A stretch of 12,330 bases of DNA from Nitriliruptorales bacterium. Its GTDB lineage: Bacteria > Actinomycetota > Nitriliruptoria > Euzebyales > Egibacteraceae. The position numbers and the translations under genes are program-made. The stretch lies in contig SLAO01000020.1 of NCBI GenBank assembly GCA_007126835.1, forward strand, positions 1-12,330. Reading direction: 5' to 3'. The notes beneath the pieces are model-generated. The model worked only from the letters and a program-made list of their open reading frames with translations. It did not search any database and had not been told where the DNA came from. Below, piece after piece: positions 6,184 to 12,307 of this stretch. Numbering within the stretch: position 1 is the first letter of the stretch; every line of letters begins with the position of its first letter.

Positions 6184-6756
6184 GTGCGGGAAGCGCAACC
6201 CCACGGCGGTGACAGACCCCGGCCGGCGCGGCCCAGCGTCGGCAAGAGTGCCGTCGTGGCGCTCGTCGGCCTGGCGTTGCTGGCCGGCGCGTGCGGGGCC
6301 GACAGCGCAGACCCCACCAGCCAGTTGCGCGACGGCCGCGCCGGCGTGCAGCTGTCCGGCACCGTGGACGGACGCCAGGTCGCCGTCCGCGACGGGGCGC
6401 CACAACTCGTCGTCGGCGACTGCCAGCCGCGCACCGGGCCTGCGCAGGACGTCTGCGTGATCACCCAGACCATCGGCGGCGACACCTTCGTGCTGGTCTT
6501 CGAGAACCCTGACCTGCTCCAGGCGGGCCGTGAGCTGGAGATCGCCGACGCGCCGTGCCGTGGCGCTGACTGCGACGGCGTCACCGACCACGCGGTGGTT
6601 GCGGTCCAAGTAGGGGAGGACCGCGCGCGGGCTCGCGGCGGGGAGATCCACGTCGAGCACGTCGAGGAGTTCGTGCGCTACCGCGCTGACGTCCGCGTCG
6701 AGCTACCCTCCGGCCGGCTGTCGGGCCACCTCGACGTGGTGCCGCGCGACGACTGA
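6184..6756 (+). CDS. Putative secreted lipoprotein, unknown function
   Basis: The product has 190 residues from the GTG at 6184, which has a perfect AGGAGG 6 bases upstream; the in-frame TTG at 6139 would give an overlong N-terminus. The N-region is basic (R11, R13, R16, K21), followed by a hydrophobic stretch (V24-A36) and L-L-A-G-A-C with C37 as the likely lipidated cysteine. The mature part is polar and beta-rich, with four further cysteines at 80, 91, 125 and 130 whose spacing suggests two disulfides (80-91 and 125-130), consistent with an exported fold. I do not recognise the family. It diverges from the DUF3151 operon and converges on the cupin gene with only 7 bases between stop codons. 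It probably sits on the outer face of the membrane. Confidence 0.82.
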   Translation: MREAQPHGGDRPRPARPSVGKSAVVALVGLALLAGACGADSADPTSQLRDGRAGVQLSGTVDGRQVAVRDGAPQLVVGDCQPRTGPAQDVCVITQTIGGDTFVLVFENPDLLQAGRELEIADAPCRGADCDGVTDHAVVAVQVGEDRARARGGEIHVEHVEEFVRYRADVRVELPSGRLSGHLDVVPRDD

Positions 6757-6763
6757 CCCGGCG

Positions 6764-7228
6764 TTAGTCGGCACCGCCGAGGAGGCGCCGGGCGCGATCG
6801 AGAGCTGTTGGCTTGGCGGAGCCGCGGCGCACCGGCCGCCGCACTGGCCCCTCCTGGGTCGGGGGCAGCTCGTCGGGTGGGCTGGCGGCGGCTTGCAGGA
6901 TCAACGGGTCCGCGCCGTCGTTGCGCAGCCCGTGGACGACGCCGGCAGGGACCAGCAGCGCCTGCAGGGGTCCGAGGGTGACCTCGGACTCGGCGGTCAC
7001 GATCCAGGCGCGCCCGCCCAGAACGGTGTAGACGAGGTCGGCGCCGGCGAACTCGCGGGCCCCGATGTGCTGGTCGGGCTCGAGGCACACCACATCGATC
7101 GCGAGGACGTCGGTGGTGAACACCCGCCGGCCGAAGGGGCGGTCGGGGTCGAACTCGATGTAGTCGCGGAGGTCGACGGGAACCGCCTCGTGGGGCGGGT
7201 CGGGCGGCGGCGGTTCGGCGGAAGCCAT
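6764..7228 (-). CDS. Small cupin-domain protein with an incomplete metal site
   Basis: The product has 154 residues. The cupin barrel covers about residues 35-115. Motif 1 (D52-Q-H-I-G ... L-V-Y-T-V-L-G-G) and motif 2 (G86-P-L-Q-A-L-L-V-P-A-G-V-V-H-G-L-R-N) are recognisable, including the P-A-G-x-x-H of motif 2 (H99). Motif 1 normally carries H-x-H; here only H54 is present and the second histidine is replaced (H-I-G), so metal binding may be lost or altered. The N-terminus is proline-rich and the C-terminal 30 residues are basic. The substrate is unknown; the family includes dioxygenases, isomerases and sensor domains. I prefer the ATG at 7228, far downstream of the longest possible start, because it avoids overlap with pepA and has a TAGGCT box 7 bases upstream. 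It converges with the lipoprotein gene. Confidence 0.8.
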   Translation of the reverse strand: MASAEPPPPDPPHEAVPVDLRDYIEFDPDRPFGRRVFTTDVLAIDVVCLEPDQHIGAREFAGADLVYTVLGGRAWIVTAESEVTLGPLQALLVPAGVVHGLRNDGADPLILQAAASPPDELPPTQEGPVRRPVRRGSAKPTALDRARRLLGGAD

Positions 7229-7235
7229 CGCCGGC

Positions 7236-7241
7236 AGCCTA
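7236..7241 (-). promoter_or_regulatory. Candidate -10 box (TAGGCT) for the cupin gene
   Basis: On the reverse strand TAGGCT is followed by 7 bases and the ATG at 7228, so transcription would begin at or next to the start codon. No good Shine-Dalgarno sequence lies before this ATG, which agrees with a leaderless mRNA. It is the same arrangement as for the SpoIIM-family gene. Confidence 0.35.
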
Positions 7242-7273
7242 CTGGCGCTGTGCCTGGCTCGTCCGCGCACGAC

Positions 7274-7279
7274 TAGACT
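7274..7279 (+). promoter_or_regulatory. Candidate -10 box (TAGACT) for pepA
   Basis: TAGACT lies in the divergent cupin/pepA gap and predicts a start near 7286. That leaves a leader of about 28 bases before the ATG at 7314, enough for the GGAGG at 7303-7307. The upstream -35 region is not recognisable. Confidence 0.4.
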
Positions 7280-7313
7280 GCCCGCGGCCTCGTCGACATC
7301 TCGGAGGAACTCG

Positions 7314-8816
7314 ATGCCCCAGTTCGCCTTCCGCAAGCAGTCCCCGACCGCCGCCGACGTGGCGGTCGTCGCGGTGTTCGCCGCCAAGTCCGACGACGCG
7401 CCGGTGCTCGGGGCCGACGCGGCCGCGCTCGACAAGCCGCTCAAGATAAGCCTGTCCGACGAGCTGACCCACCTCGGGTTCAAAGGCGACGCCGGCCAGA
7501 CCGCGCGCATCCCGACCCGGGGTCGGGCCACGGCGCCGACGTTGCTCGTCGTCGGTCTCGGCGAGGATCCCGACGTGCATGCGCTGCGCAAGGCCGGCGC
7601 TGCGGTGGCCCGCGCCGCGGCCAAGGGCCCCGACGTCGCGGTGGTCATCCCGGGTGACCTGCTCACCGGGGAGGCGGACGCGGTCAAGCGAGCTGAGGCC
7701 GTGGTTGAGGGCGCGACGCTGGGCGCCTACACGTACACCGCGCACAAGACCAAGACGCCTGAGGAGCGGAACTTGGGCGAGGTGGTGCTGCTCGCCGGCG
7801 CGGGCGCAGACGCAAACGCGGTCAAGGGCGCGATCAAGCGGCCCGAGACCATCGCGCGCGCGGTGTGCCTGGCGCGCGACCTCGTCAACGAGCCACCCGC
7901 GTTCAAGCGACCCCCGGCGCTGGCCGACCGTGTCGCCAGCCTCGCCAAGGCTTCCGGGCTAAAGGCGAAAATCCACGACGAGAAGGCGTTGGAGCAGGGA
8001 GGCTTCGGCGGCATCGTCGGGGTGGGGCAGGGCTCGTCCGCGCCGCCACGACTGGTGGAGCTGACCTACGCCCCCGCACGGGCCAAGACCCACGTCGTGC
8101 TTGCCGGCAAGGGGATCACGTTCGACACCGGGGGGGTCTCGCTGAAACCGACGTCGGGCATGACCACCATGAAGATGGATATGGCCGGTGCGGCAACGGT
8201 GTTCGCCGCGGCGATCGCCGTGGCCGAGCTCGGCATCAAGGTCAAGGTCACCGTGCTGCTGGCGTTGGCGGAGAACATGCCGTCGGGCACGGCCATCCGG
8301 GTCTCGGACGTGCTGACCCACCGCAACGGGACCACCAGCGAGGTGATGAACACCGACGCGGAGGGCCGGCTGGTGCTGGCCGACGCGTTGGCTTACGGCG
8401 CCGAGTCGTCTCCAGACGCGCTGATCGACGTCGCCACGCTGACCGGTGCGCAGATCGTCGCGCTGGGCTCGCGCGTGGCTGCGCTGATGGGATCGGACGA
8501 TGACCTGCTGGCCGCGATCGAGCACGCCGCCGGCGCGGTGGGCGAGTCCGTGTGGCGCCTGCCGCTGCCCAAGGAGTACCGCGAGCATCTCGACAGCGAG
8601 GTGGCCGACCTCAAGAACACCGGCAAAGGGCGAGAGGCCGGCACCATCGCCGGCGGCCTGTTCCTGAAGGAGTTCACGGGGGACCGGCCTTGGGCGCACC
8701 TGGACATCGCCGGCCCGGCCTTCGACGAGTCCGGCAACGGGCCGCTGCAGGGCAAGGGAGCCACCGGGATGGGCGTCCGCACGCTCGTGGAGTACATCGA
8801 CGGCCTCGCGCGGTGA
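7314..8816 (+). CDS. pepA: Leucyl aminopeptidase (M17 family)
   Basis: The product has 500 residues, full length for the M17 family. It removes N-terminal amino acids from peptides in the cytosol and forms hexamers with two metal ions per active site. The variable N-terminal domain covers about 1-170 and the catalytic domain about 180-500. The family's catalytic and metal residues are all present: K266 and D271 in G-K-G-I-T-F-D-T-G-G, K278 in S-L-K-P, D289 in M-K-M-D-M-A-G-A, and D348, E350 and R352 in N-T-D-A-E-G-R-L. G-A-T-G-M-G-V-R-T near the C-terminus is also typical. The ATG at 7314 has GGAGG 6 bases upstream. It is a single-gene unit, divergent from the cupin gene and convergent with the thioesterase gene. 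Some PepA proteins also bind DNA; nothing here tests that. Confidence 0.96.
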   Translation: MPQFAFRKQSPTAADVAVVAVFAAKSDDAPVLGADAAALDKPLKISLSDELTHLGFKGDAGQTARIPTRGRATAPTLLVVGLGEDPDVHALRKAGAAVARAAAKGPDVAVVIPGDLLTGEADAVKRAEAVVEGATLGAYTYTAHKTKTPEERNLGEVVLLAGAGADANAVKGAIKRPETIARAVCLARDLVNEPPAFKRPPALADRVASLAKASGLKAKIHDEKALEQGGFGGIVGVGQGSSAPPRLVELTYAPARAKTHVVLAGKGITFDTGGVSLKPTSGMTTMKMDMAGAATVFAAAIAVAELGIKVKVTVLLALAENMPSGTAIRVSDVLTHRNGTTSEVMNTDAEGRLVLADALAYGAESSPDALIDVATLTGAQIVALGSRVAALMGSDDDLLAAIEHAAGAVGESVWRLPLPKEYREHLDSEVADLKNTGKGREAGTIAGGLFLKEFTGDRPWAHLDIAGPAFDESGNGPLQGKGATGMGVRTLVEYIDGLAR

Positions 8817-8855
8817 CCGGAGGCACAGGCGGTGGTGCGCCGGCGGATCGCAGTG

Positions 8856-9236
8856 TCAGCCGCCGAACGACGCGCGGTCGACGATCGCGCGTCGGTGCTT
8901 GCATCGCGCGACCTCCTCGTCGGCGTCGCGGACGGTGACGGCGAACTCCAAACGTCGCCCGTGCACACCAAGCAGCACGGCCTCGGCGGTGACCTCGGCC
9001 CCCACCGGGCTGGGAGCCCGGTGCTCTAGCTCGATCCACGAGCCCACGCTGGTCTGGCCCTCCCGCAAGCAGCCCTCCAACGCCGCCACGGCCGCCTGCT
9101 CGCACAACGCCACCACCCGCGGCGAGCCCAGCACGTTGACATCGCCGGACTTCAAAGCCAGCGCGGTGTCGGCCTCGCTGACGGTCAACGTCACCGAAGC
9201 GCGCCGGCCAGGGGCACACCCCTCGATCTGTTGCAT
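8856..9236 (-). CDS. FlK-like hotdog-fold acyl-CoA thioesterase
   Basis: The product has 126 residues, the normal size for a single hotdog domain. It resembles the actinobacterial thioesterase family related to fluoroacetyl-CoA thioesterase FlK. The segment V-L-G-S-P-R-V-V-A-L-C-E (35-46) and the W-I-E-L-E-H-R-A-P block (67-75) match that family. In FlK the catalytic residues are T42, E50 and H76; here S38, E46 and H72 fall at exactly the same spacings (8 and 26), with serine replacing threonine. Likely activity is hydrolysis of a small acyl-CoA; the true substrate is unknown and fluoroacetyl-CoA itself is unlikely without other evidence. The ATG at 9236 is preceded by GAGG at 5-6 bases. It converges with pepA and diverges from the membrane protein gene. 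Confidence 0.87.
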   Translation of the reverse strand: MQQIEGCAPGRRASVTLTVSEADTALALKSGDVNVLGSPRVVALCEQAAVAALEGCLREGQTSVGSWIELEHRAPSPVGAEVTAEAVLLGVHGRRLEFAVTVRDADEEVARCKHRRAIVDRASFGG

Positions 9237-9257
9237 GACATCCTCACGGTTCGCCTG

Positions 9258-9288
9258 TTGCCCCGCCTGCTGGCAGGATGGCTAAGTT
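9258..9288 (+). promoter_or_regulatory. Candidate promoter for the membrane protein-lhgO operon, with an overlapping inverted repeat
   Basis: TTGCCC (9258-9263) and TAAGTT (9283-9288) resemble -35 and -10 boxes, with a rather long 19-base spacer. CCTGC-TG-GCAGG (9266-9277) is a 5-bp inverted repeat within the spacer, in the position of an operator. A second small hairpin, GGCAG/CTGCC (9296-9314), would lie near the 5' end of the transcript. All of this is in the gap divergent from the thioesterase gene. Confidence 0.3.
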
Positions 9289-9383
9289 GCGCATCGGCAG
9301 GTGGTGTTGCTGCCTGAATGGCATCCGCACATGGCCAGGATGATGACGGTACGCACGGACGGCAACTGGACCAAGGAGGGTTG

Positions 9384-10178
9384 TTGAGCGGGCCGCTGGG
9401 GGTCATGGCGCTCATCGCAGCGCAGACAGCCGTCGGCACGTTCGCGCTGACGTGGGTCACTGGCATCTGGGGGCGTGCCCGGCGTGGCTTGTTCATGCTG
9501 ATCGGCTTGGCCGCGGCGTTGCTTTCCTGGGCGGCGTGGGGCGCCACCCGGGCAGGTCTCGCGGCCGCCTCGCCAGGCGCGACACCTGCATTGCCCGTCT
9601 CACCGTCGCTCGCGCTGCTGGCCTACGCCGTCCTCGTGACCGCATGGACGGTGCTGCTCTTCTTTCGTGCCACCGGCCCGGCGCGCCCGGTGGGGCTCGT
9701 TGCCGCGGGGGTCGGCGTCGCGGCGCTGGTGCCCTTGGCGATGACCCGAGGGGATTCTGTCGGCATCGCCGTGGCCGAGGTGGCCCTGGGCGCGCTCTTC
9801 CTCGGCTCTGCGCTGTACGGGTTGATCCTCGGGCACTGGTACATCTTCGAGCGGCGCCTCGACAAGGCCCACATGGTGCGCGGAGCCCAGTGGTACGCCG
9901 CAGGGTGTGCCGCAGCCGCCGGCTCCGCCGCGCTGTCGGCCACCAATCCCGCACCCGCCCCGGGCGGGTTCTCCCCGCTGCTGGCCGTGCCTGGCCTCTC
10001 CCTGTACCTGGCCGCCGGCCTGGTCGCCGTGTGCGCGCTGATCGCCGCCTTCACGTGGAAGCTCGCCACCGAGGGGGGGCGGTCGATCCAGGCCGGGACG
10101 GGGCTGTTCTACCTAGCGGTCATCATGGCGTTCAGCGCCGAAGTGTCGGCCAAGGTCCGGTTCTTCGGCATGAGCTGA
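9384..10178 (+). CDS. Polytopic membrane protein of unknown family, upstream of lhgO
   Basis: From the TTG at 9384 the product has 264 residues. This start is preferred because AAGGAGGG lies 3 bases upstream. The ATG at 9318 is an alternative without a good binding site that adds a polar, Asp/His-rich leader. I count eight hydrophobic segments, near 6-26, 36-53, 75-94, 103-120, 126-154, 169-187, 198-227 and 237-256. Helix 5 ends in L-I-L-G-H-W-Y-I-F-E (148-156), with H151 inside or at the membrane surface; a positively charged loop (R157-R166) follows. No transporter or enzyme family is recognised. The stop lies 12 bases before the lhgO ATG, so the two genes almost certainly share a transcript. 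A role in passing electrons from LhgO to the membrane is possible but unproven. Confidence 0.8.
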   Translation: MSGPLGVMALIAAQTAVGTFALTWVTGIWGRARRGLFMLIGLAAALLSWAAWGATRAGLAAASPGATPALPVSPSLALLAYAVLVTAWTVLLFFRATGPARPVGLVAAGVGVAALVPLAMTRGDSVGIAVAEVALGALFLGSALYGLILGHWYIFERRLDKAHMVRGAQWYAAGCAAAAGSAALSATNPAPAPGGFSPLLAVPGLSLYLAAGLVAVCALIAAFTWKLATEGGRSIQAGTGLFYLAVIMAFSAEVSAKVRFFGMS

Positions 10179-10190
10179 AGGGTGGGGAAC

Positions 10191-11378
10191 ATGCCCAGAG
10201 TCGCGGTCGTCGGAGCGGGAATCGTCGGACTCGCGGTGGCGCGCCAACTGCAGCACGAGGGCGCCGACGTCGTCGTCGTCGAGAAGGAGGCCGCGGTCGC
10301 GACCCACCAGACGGGTCGCAACAGCGGCGTCGTCCACGCCGGGATCTACTACCCACCCGGATCGGACAAGGCGCGTTTGTGCCGGCGCGGGGTTGAGCTG
10401 CTCCAGGACTACTGTAAGAAGCGCGACCTGCCGTATGACGCCTGCGGCAAGGTCATCGTCGCCACCGACGAGACGCAGGTTGCACGCCTGGAGGGGTTGG
10501 CGGAGCGCGCGCGGGCCAACGGGGTGCCCGGCATCGCGTTGCTGAGCTCTCGAGAGCTGCGTGCGGTGGAGCCGTTCGCCGTCGGCGTCGCCGCGTTGCA
10601 CTCGCCGGCCACGGCGATCACCGATTTCACCGCCGTGAGCCAGTCCCTTGCTGACGACGTCACCGCAGCGGGCGGGGAGGTGCGGTTGTCGGCGCCGGTG
10701 ACCGCGATCGAGCAGCACGGGCCCGGCAAAGCTGGGGTCGGCGTGCGCACCCCGAGCGGCAGCCTCGACGCCGACCGTGTGATCGTGTGTGCTGGCGTCC
10801 ACGGTGACCGGCTGGCACACCGGGCCCTGGGGCAGCGAGAGCCGCGCATCGTGCCCTTTTTGGGCGAGTACTACCGTCTCGTGGGCGCAGCGCGGCGCCT
10901 GGTCCGCGGGATGATCTATCCGGTGCCGGATCCGCGCTATCCGTTCTTGGGGGTGCACCTGACCCGCCGCATCGACGGCGAGGTCCTGGTGGGTCCCAAC
11001 GCCCGGTTGGCGCTCGGCCGGGAGGCCTACGACCGGCGCGGCGCGAACCTCGCGGACCTGCTTGATGCCGTCAGCAACCCGGGTCTCGTGCGTCTCGTGG
11101 CGGCGAACTGGCGCACCGGCGCGGCTGAACTGGTACGAGCCGCCAGCCGCCGGGCGTTCGCCGCACAGGCCCGTCAGTACGTGCCGAGCTTGTCCGTGGA
11201 CGATCTGCGTCGGGGTCCGCCGGGCATCCGGGCCCAGGCCATCGAACGGGACGGCTCGCTCGTCGAGGACTTCCGCATCGACGTTGACGGACCGCTCGTG
11301 GTGGTACGCAACGCTCCCTCGCCGGCGGCGACGTCCGCGCTGGCCATCGCCGAAGACGTCGTTGGCTGGCTCAGCTGA
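10191..11378 (+). CDS. lhgO: L-2-hydroxyglutarate oxidase/dehydrogenase (FAD-dependent, LhgO/YgaF family)
   Basis: The product has 395 residues, the normal family length. The enzyme oxidises L-2-hydroxyglutarate to 2-oxoglutarate using FAD; the E. coli enzyme feeds electrons to the membrane quinone pool, others use oxygen. The Rossmann FAD motif G8-A-G10-I-V-G13 with E31 at the end of strand 2 is clear. The family blocks T-G-R-N-S-G-V-V-H-A-G-I-Y-Y (41-54), K60-A-R-L-C and G268-P-N-A-R-L-A-L-G-R-E-A-Y (268-280) are strong matches and separate it from glycine oxidase or glycerol-3-phosphate dehydrogenase. The ATG at 10191 is preferred over the GTG at 10182, which abuts its only possible binding site. 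It is the second gene of a likely operon with the membrane protein. Confidence 0.92.
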   Translation: MPRVAVVGAGIVGLAVARQLQHEGADVVVVEKEAAVATHQTGRNSGVVHAGIYYPPGSDKARLCRRGVELLQDYCKKRDLPYDACGKVIVATDETQVARLEGLAERARANGVPGIALLSSRELRAVEPFAVGVAALHSPATAITDFTAVSQSLADDVTAAGGEVRLSAPVTAIEQHGPGKAGVGVRTPSGSLDADRVIVCAGVHGDRLAHRALGQREPRIVPFLGEYYRLVGAARRLVRGMIYPVPDPRYPFLGVHLTRRIDGEVLVGPNARLALGREAYDRRGANLADLLDAVSNPGLVRLVAANWRTGAAELVRAASRRAFAAQARQYVPSLSVDDLRRGPPGIRAQAIERDGSLVEDFRIDVDGPLVVVRNAPSPAATSALAIAEDVVGWLS

Positions 11379-11422
11379 AAACTTCCTCCAGTCGAGTGCG
11401 AACTGCCGCCGCAGAGGGAACT

Positions 11423-11488
11423 ATGGAATGGGAACAGCCGCCGCCCGCCGCACGTTGGTTGTTTCGGGAACAGCGCGAAGCCGTTTAG
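11423..11488 (+). CDS. Possible 21-codon small ORF downstream of lhgO
   Basis: An ATG with GAGGG 4 bases upstream opens a 21-codon frame ending in TAG. The peptide begins M-E-W-E-Q-P-P-P and ends R-E-Q-R-E-A-V. It contains W-E-Q and R-E-Q twelve codons apart, reflecting a GGGAACAGC direct repeat in the DNA. It lies in the 287-base gap between lhgO and the O-methyltransferase gene and overlaps a stress-type promoter match. No family is recognised and the frame may be accidental. The ribosome binding site is the only positive evidence. Confidence 0.2.
   Translation: MEWEQPPPAARWLFREQREAV
11430..11456 (+). promoter_or_regulatory. Candidate SigR/SigH-type ECF sigma promoter
   Basis: GGGAACA (11430-11436), 16 bases, then CGTT (11453-11456) matches the promoter known for thiol-oxidative-stress ECF sigma factors of actinobacteria (mycobacterial SigH; Streptomyces SigR as GGAAT-N18-GTT). 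It points right, with a start near 11463. The next gene on the right is on the opposite strand, so any transcript would be a short RNA, a small-ORF mRNA or antisense to the methyltransferase. No stress regulator is encoded in the window. Confidence 0.35.
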
Positions 11489-11551
11489 CCACGTATGCTG
11501 TGCCTGAAGCATCCGATTTCGCCTAGTTCTTCAGTCCTCTCCCTACGACGA

Positions 11552-11596
11552 CCCCCCCGCCCGGCCCTGGTTCCCGCCCCGGGGCAGGCGGGGGGG
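11552..11596. terminator. Strong GC hairpin between convergent lhgO and O-methyltransferase genes
   Basis: CCCCCCCGCC (11552-11561) and GGCGGGGGGG (11587-11596) form a perfect 10-bp inverted repeat, with a 25-base interior that can itself pair through GCCCCGGGGC (11576-11585). It lies between two convergent genes and could stop transcription in both directions. There is no T-tract on either side. Confidence 0.5.
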
Positions 11597-11628
11597 ATCC
11601 GTCCCATCGGCTGCGAACCCCCGGCACG

Positions 11629-11651
11629 GGCCACGCTACCCCCCCGTGGCC
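11629..11651 (-). terminator. Secondary hairpin just downstream of the O-methyltransferase stop
   Basis: GGCCAC (11629-11634) and GTGGCC (11646-11651) enclose an 11-base loop containing seven consecutive C. On the reverse strand it begins 14 bases after the methyltransferase stop codon, a usual terminator position. No T-tract follows. Confidence 0.35.
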
Positions 11652-11665
11652 GGCTAGCGCGAACC

Positions 11666-12307
11666 CTAGGGCGCGTCCGGATGGTGGACTGCGACCAGGA
11701 GTCCCTGGCCCACCGGCAACAGCTGCGAATCGAACGCAGGGTCGTCTGCCACCGCTGTGGTGAACGCGCGCAGTCCCTCGGCCTCATCGTCAGCGTCGGC
11801 CAGGTCCGGGTCGTGGTCGCTCCACAGCGCGAGGTCGGCGACCAGCAGCCCGCCCGGTCGGAGCATCCGTCGCGCATGGGCCAGGTACTCGGGGTATTCG
11901 CTCTTCAACGCGTCGCAGAACATGAGGTCGTAGGTGTGGTCGGCCAGCTTGGGCAGGACCGTCAAGGCTGGGCCGAGGATCGAGCGCACACGATCGCTCA
12001 CCCCTGCCTCGCTGTACGCCTGCTGCGCCAGCCCCCGGTAGTCGGGCTCGGCTTCGATGGTGGTCAACGCCCCTGCGGGGTCCATGCCGTGCAGCAGCCA
12101 CAGCCCGCTGTACCCGCCGCCCGAGCCGATCTCGACGACGGTGCGCGCCGGGCCGAGCTTGGCCAGCCAACGCAGCAATATACCGGTCTCTGCGGGCACA
12201 GTCGCGAGGTCTGCTTCCTCGCTGCGGGCGCGGGCCGCCCGCAGGGGCTCGTCCTCGGTGGGCGCCAGCGACTGCGCGTAGGCCCAGGTTCGCTCGTCGA
12301 TGTGCAC
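11666..12307 (-). CDS. Class I SAM-dependent O-methyltransferase (COMT-like, methyltransferase family 3)
   Basis: The product has 213 residues, usual for bacterial members of this family, which methylate catechol-like or other hydroxyls using S-adenosylmethionine and a divalent metal. Motif I is V58-E-I-G-S-G-G-G-Y-S-G-L-W, and the ribose-binding acidic residue is E85 in T-T-I-E-A-E. D132 in F-C-D-A-L-K-S-E-Y-P-E-Y aligns with the first metal-binding Asp of the family's D-A-D-K-x-x-Y-x-x-Y block. The second metal site is normally Asp-Asn in A-D-N-x-L-W; here it reads A-D158-L159-A-L-W, so the Asn is missing. The GTG at 12307 has GGGAGG about 11 bases upstream. The frame stays open to the window edge, so an upstream start outside cannot be excluded. 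The substrate is unknown. Confidence 0.88.
   Translation of the reverse strand: MHIDERTWAYAQSLAPTEDEPLRAARARSEEADLATVPAETGILLRWLAKLGPARTVVEIGSGGGYSGLWLLHGMDPAGALTTIEAEPDYRGLAQQAYSEAGVSDRVRSILGPALTVLPKLADHTYDLMFCDALKSEYPEYLAHARRMLRPGGLLVADLALWSDHDPDLADADDEAEGLRAFTTAVADDPAFDSQLLPVGQGLLVAVHHPDAP

Noticed and set aside
1019..9279. The 9-mer TGGCAGGAT shared by two divergent promoter gaps (1019-1027 and 9271-9279)
   Set aside because: Two copies of a 9-mer in 12 kb of biased-composition DNA are not convincing, and the position relative to start codons differs.
9452..10396. Forward open frame of 314 codons overlapping the membrane protein and lhgO
   Set aside because: Its product is Arg/Gly-rich, while the overlapping frames give eight clean membrane helices and a textbook FAD enzyme.
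11379..11665. tRNA or riboswitch in the less GC-rich gap after lhgO
   Set aside because: I found no tRNA cloverleaf (no acceptor stem with a TTC-type arm at proper spacing) and no known riboswitch core. The gap holds only the promoter match, small ORF and hairpins listed.
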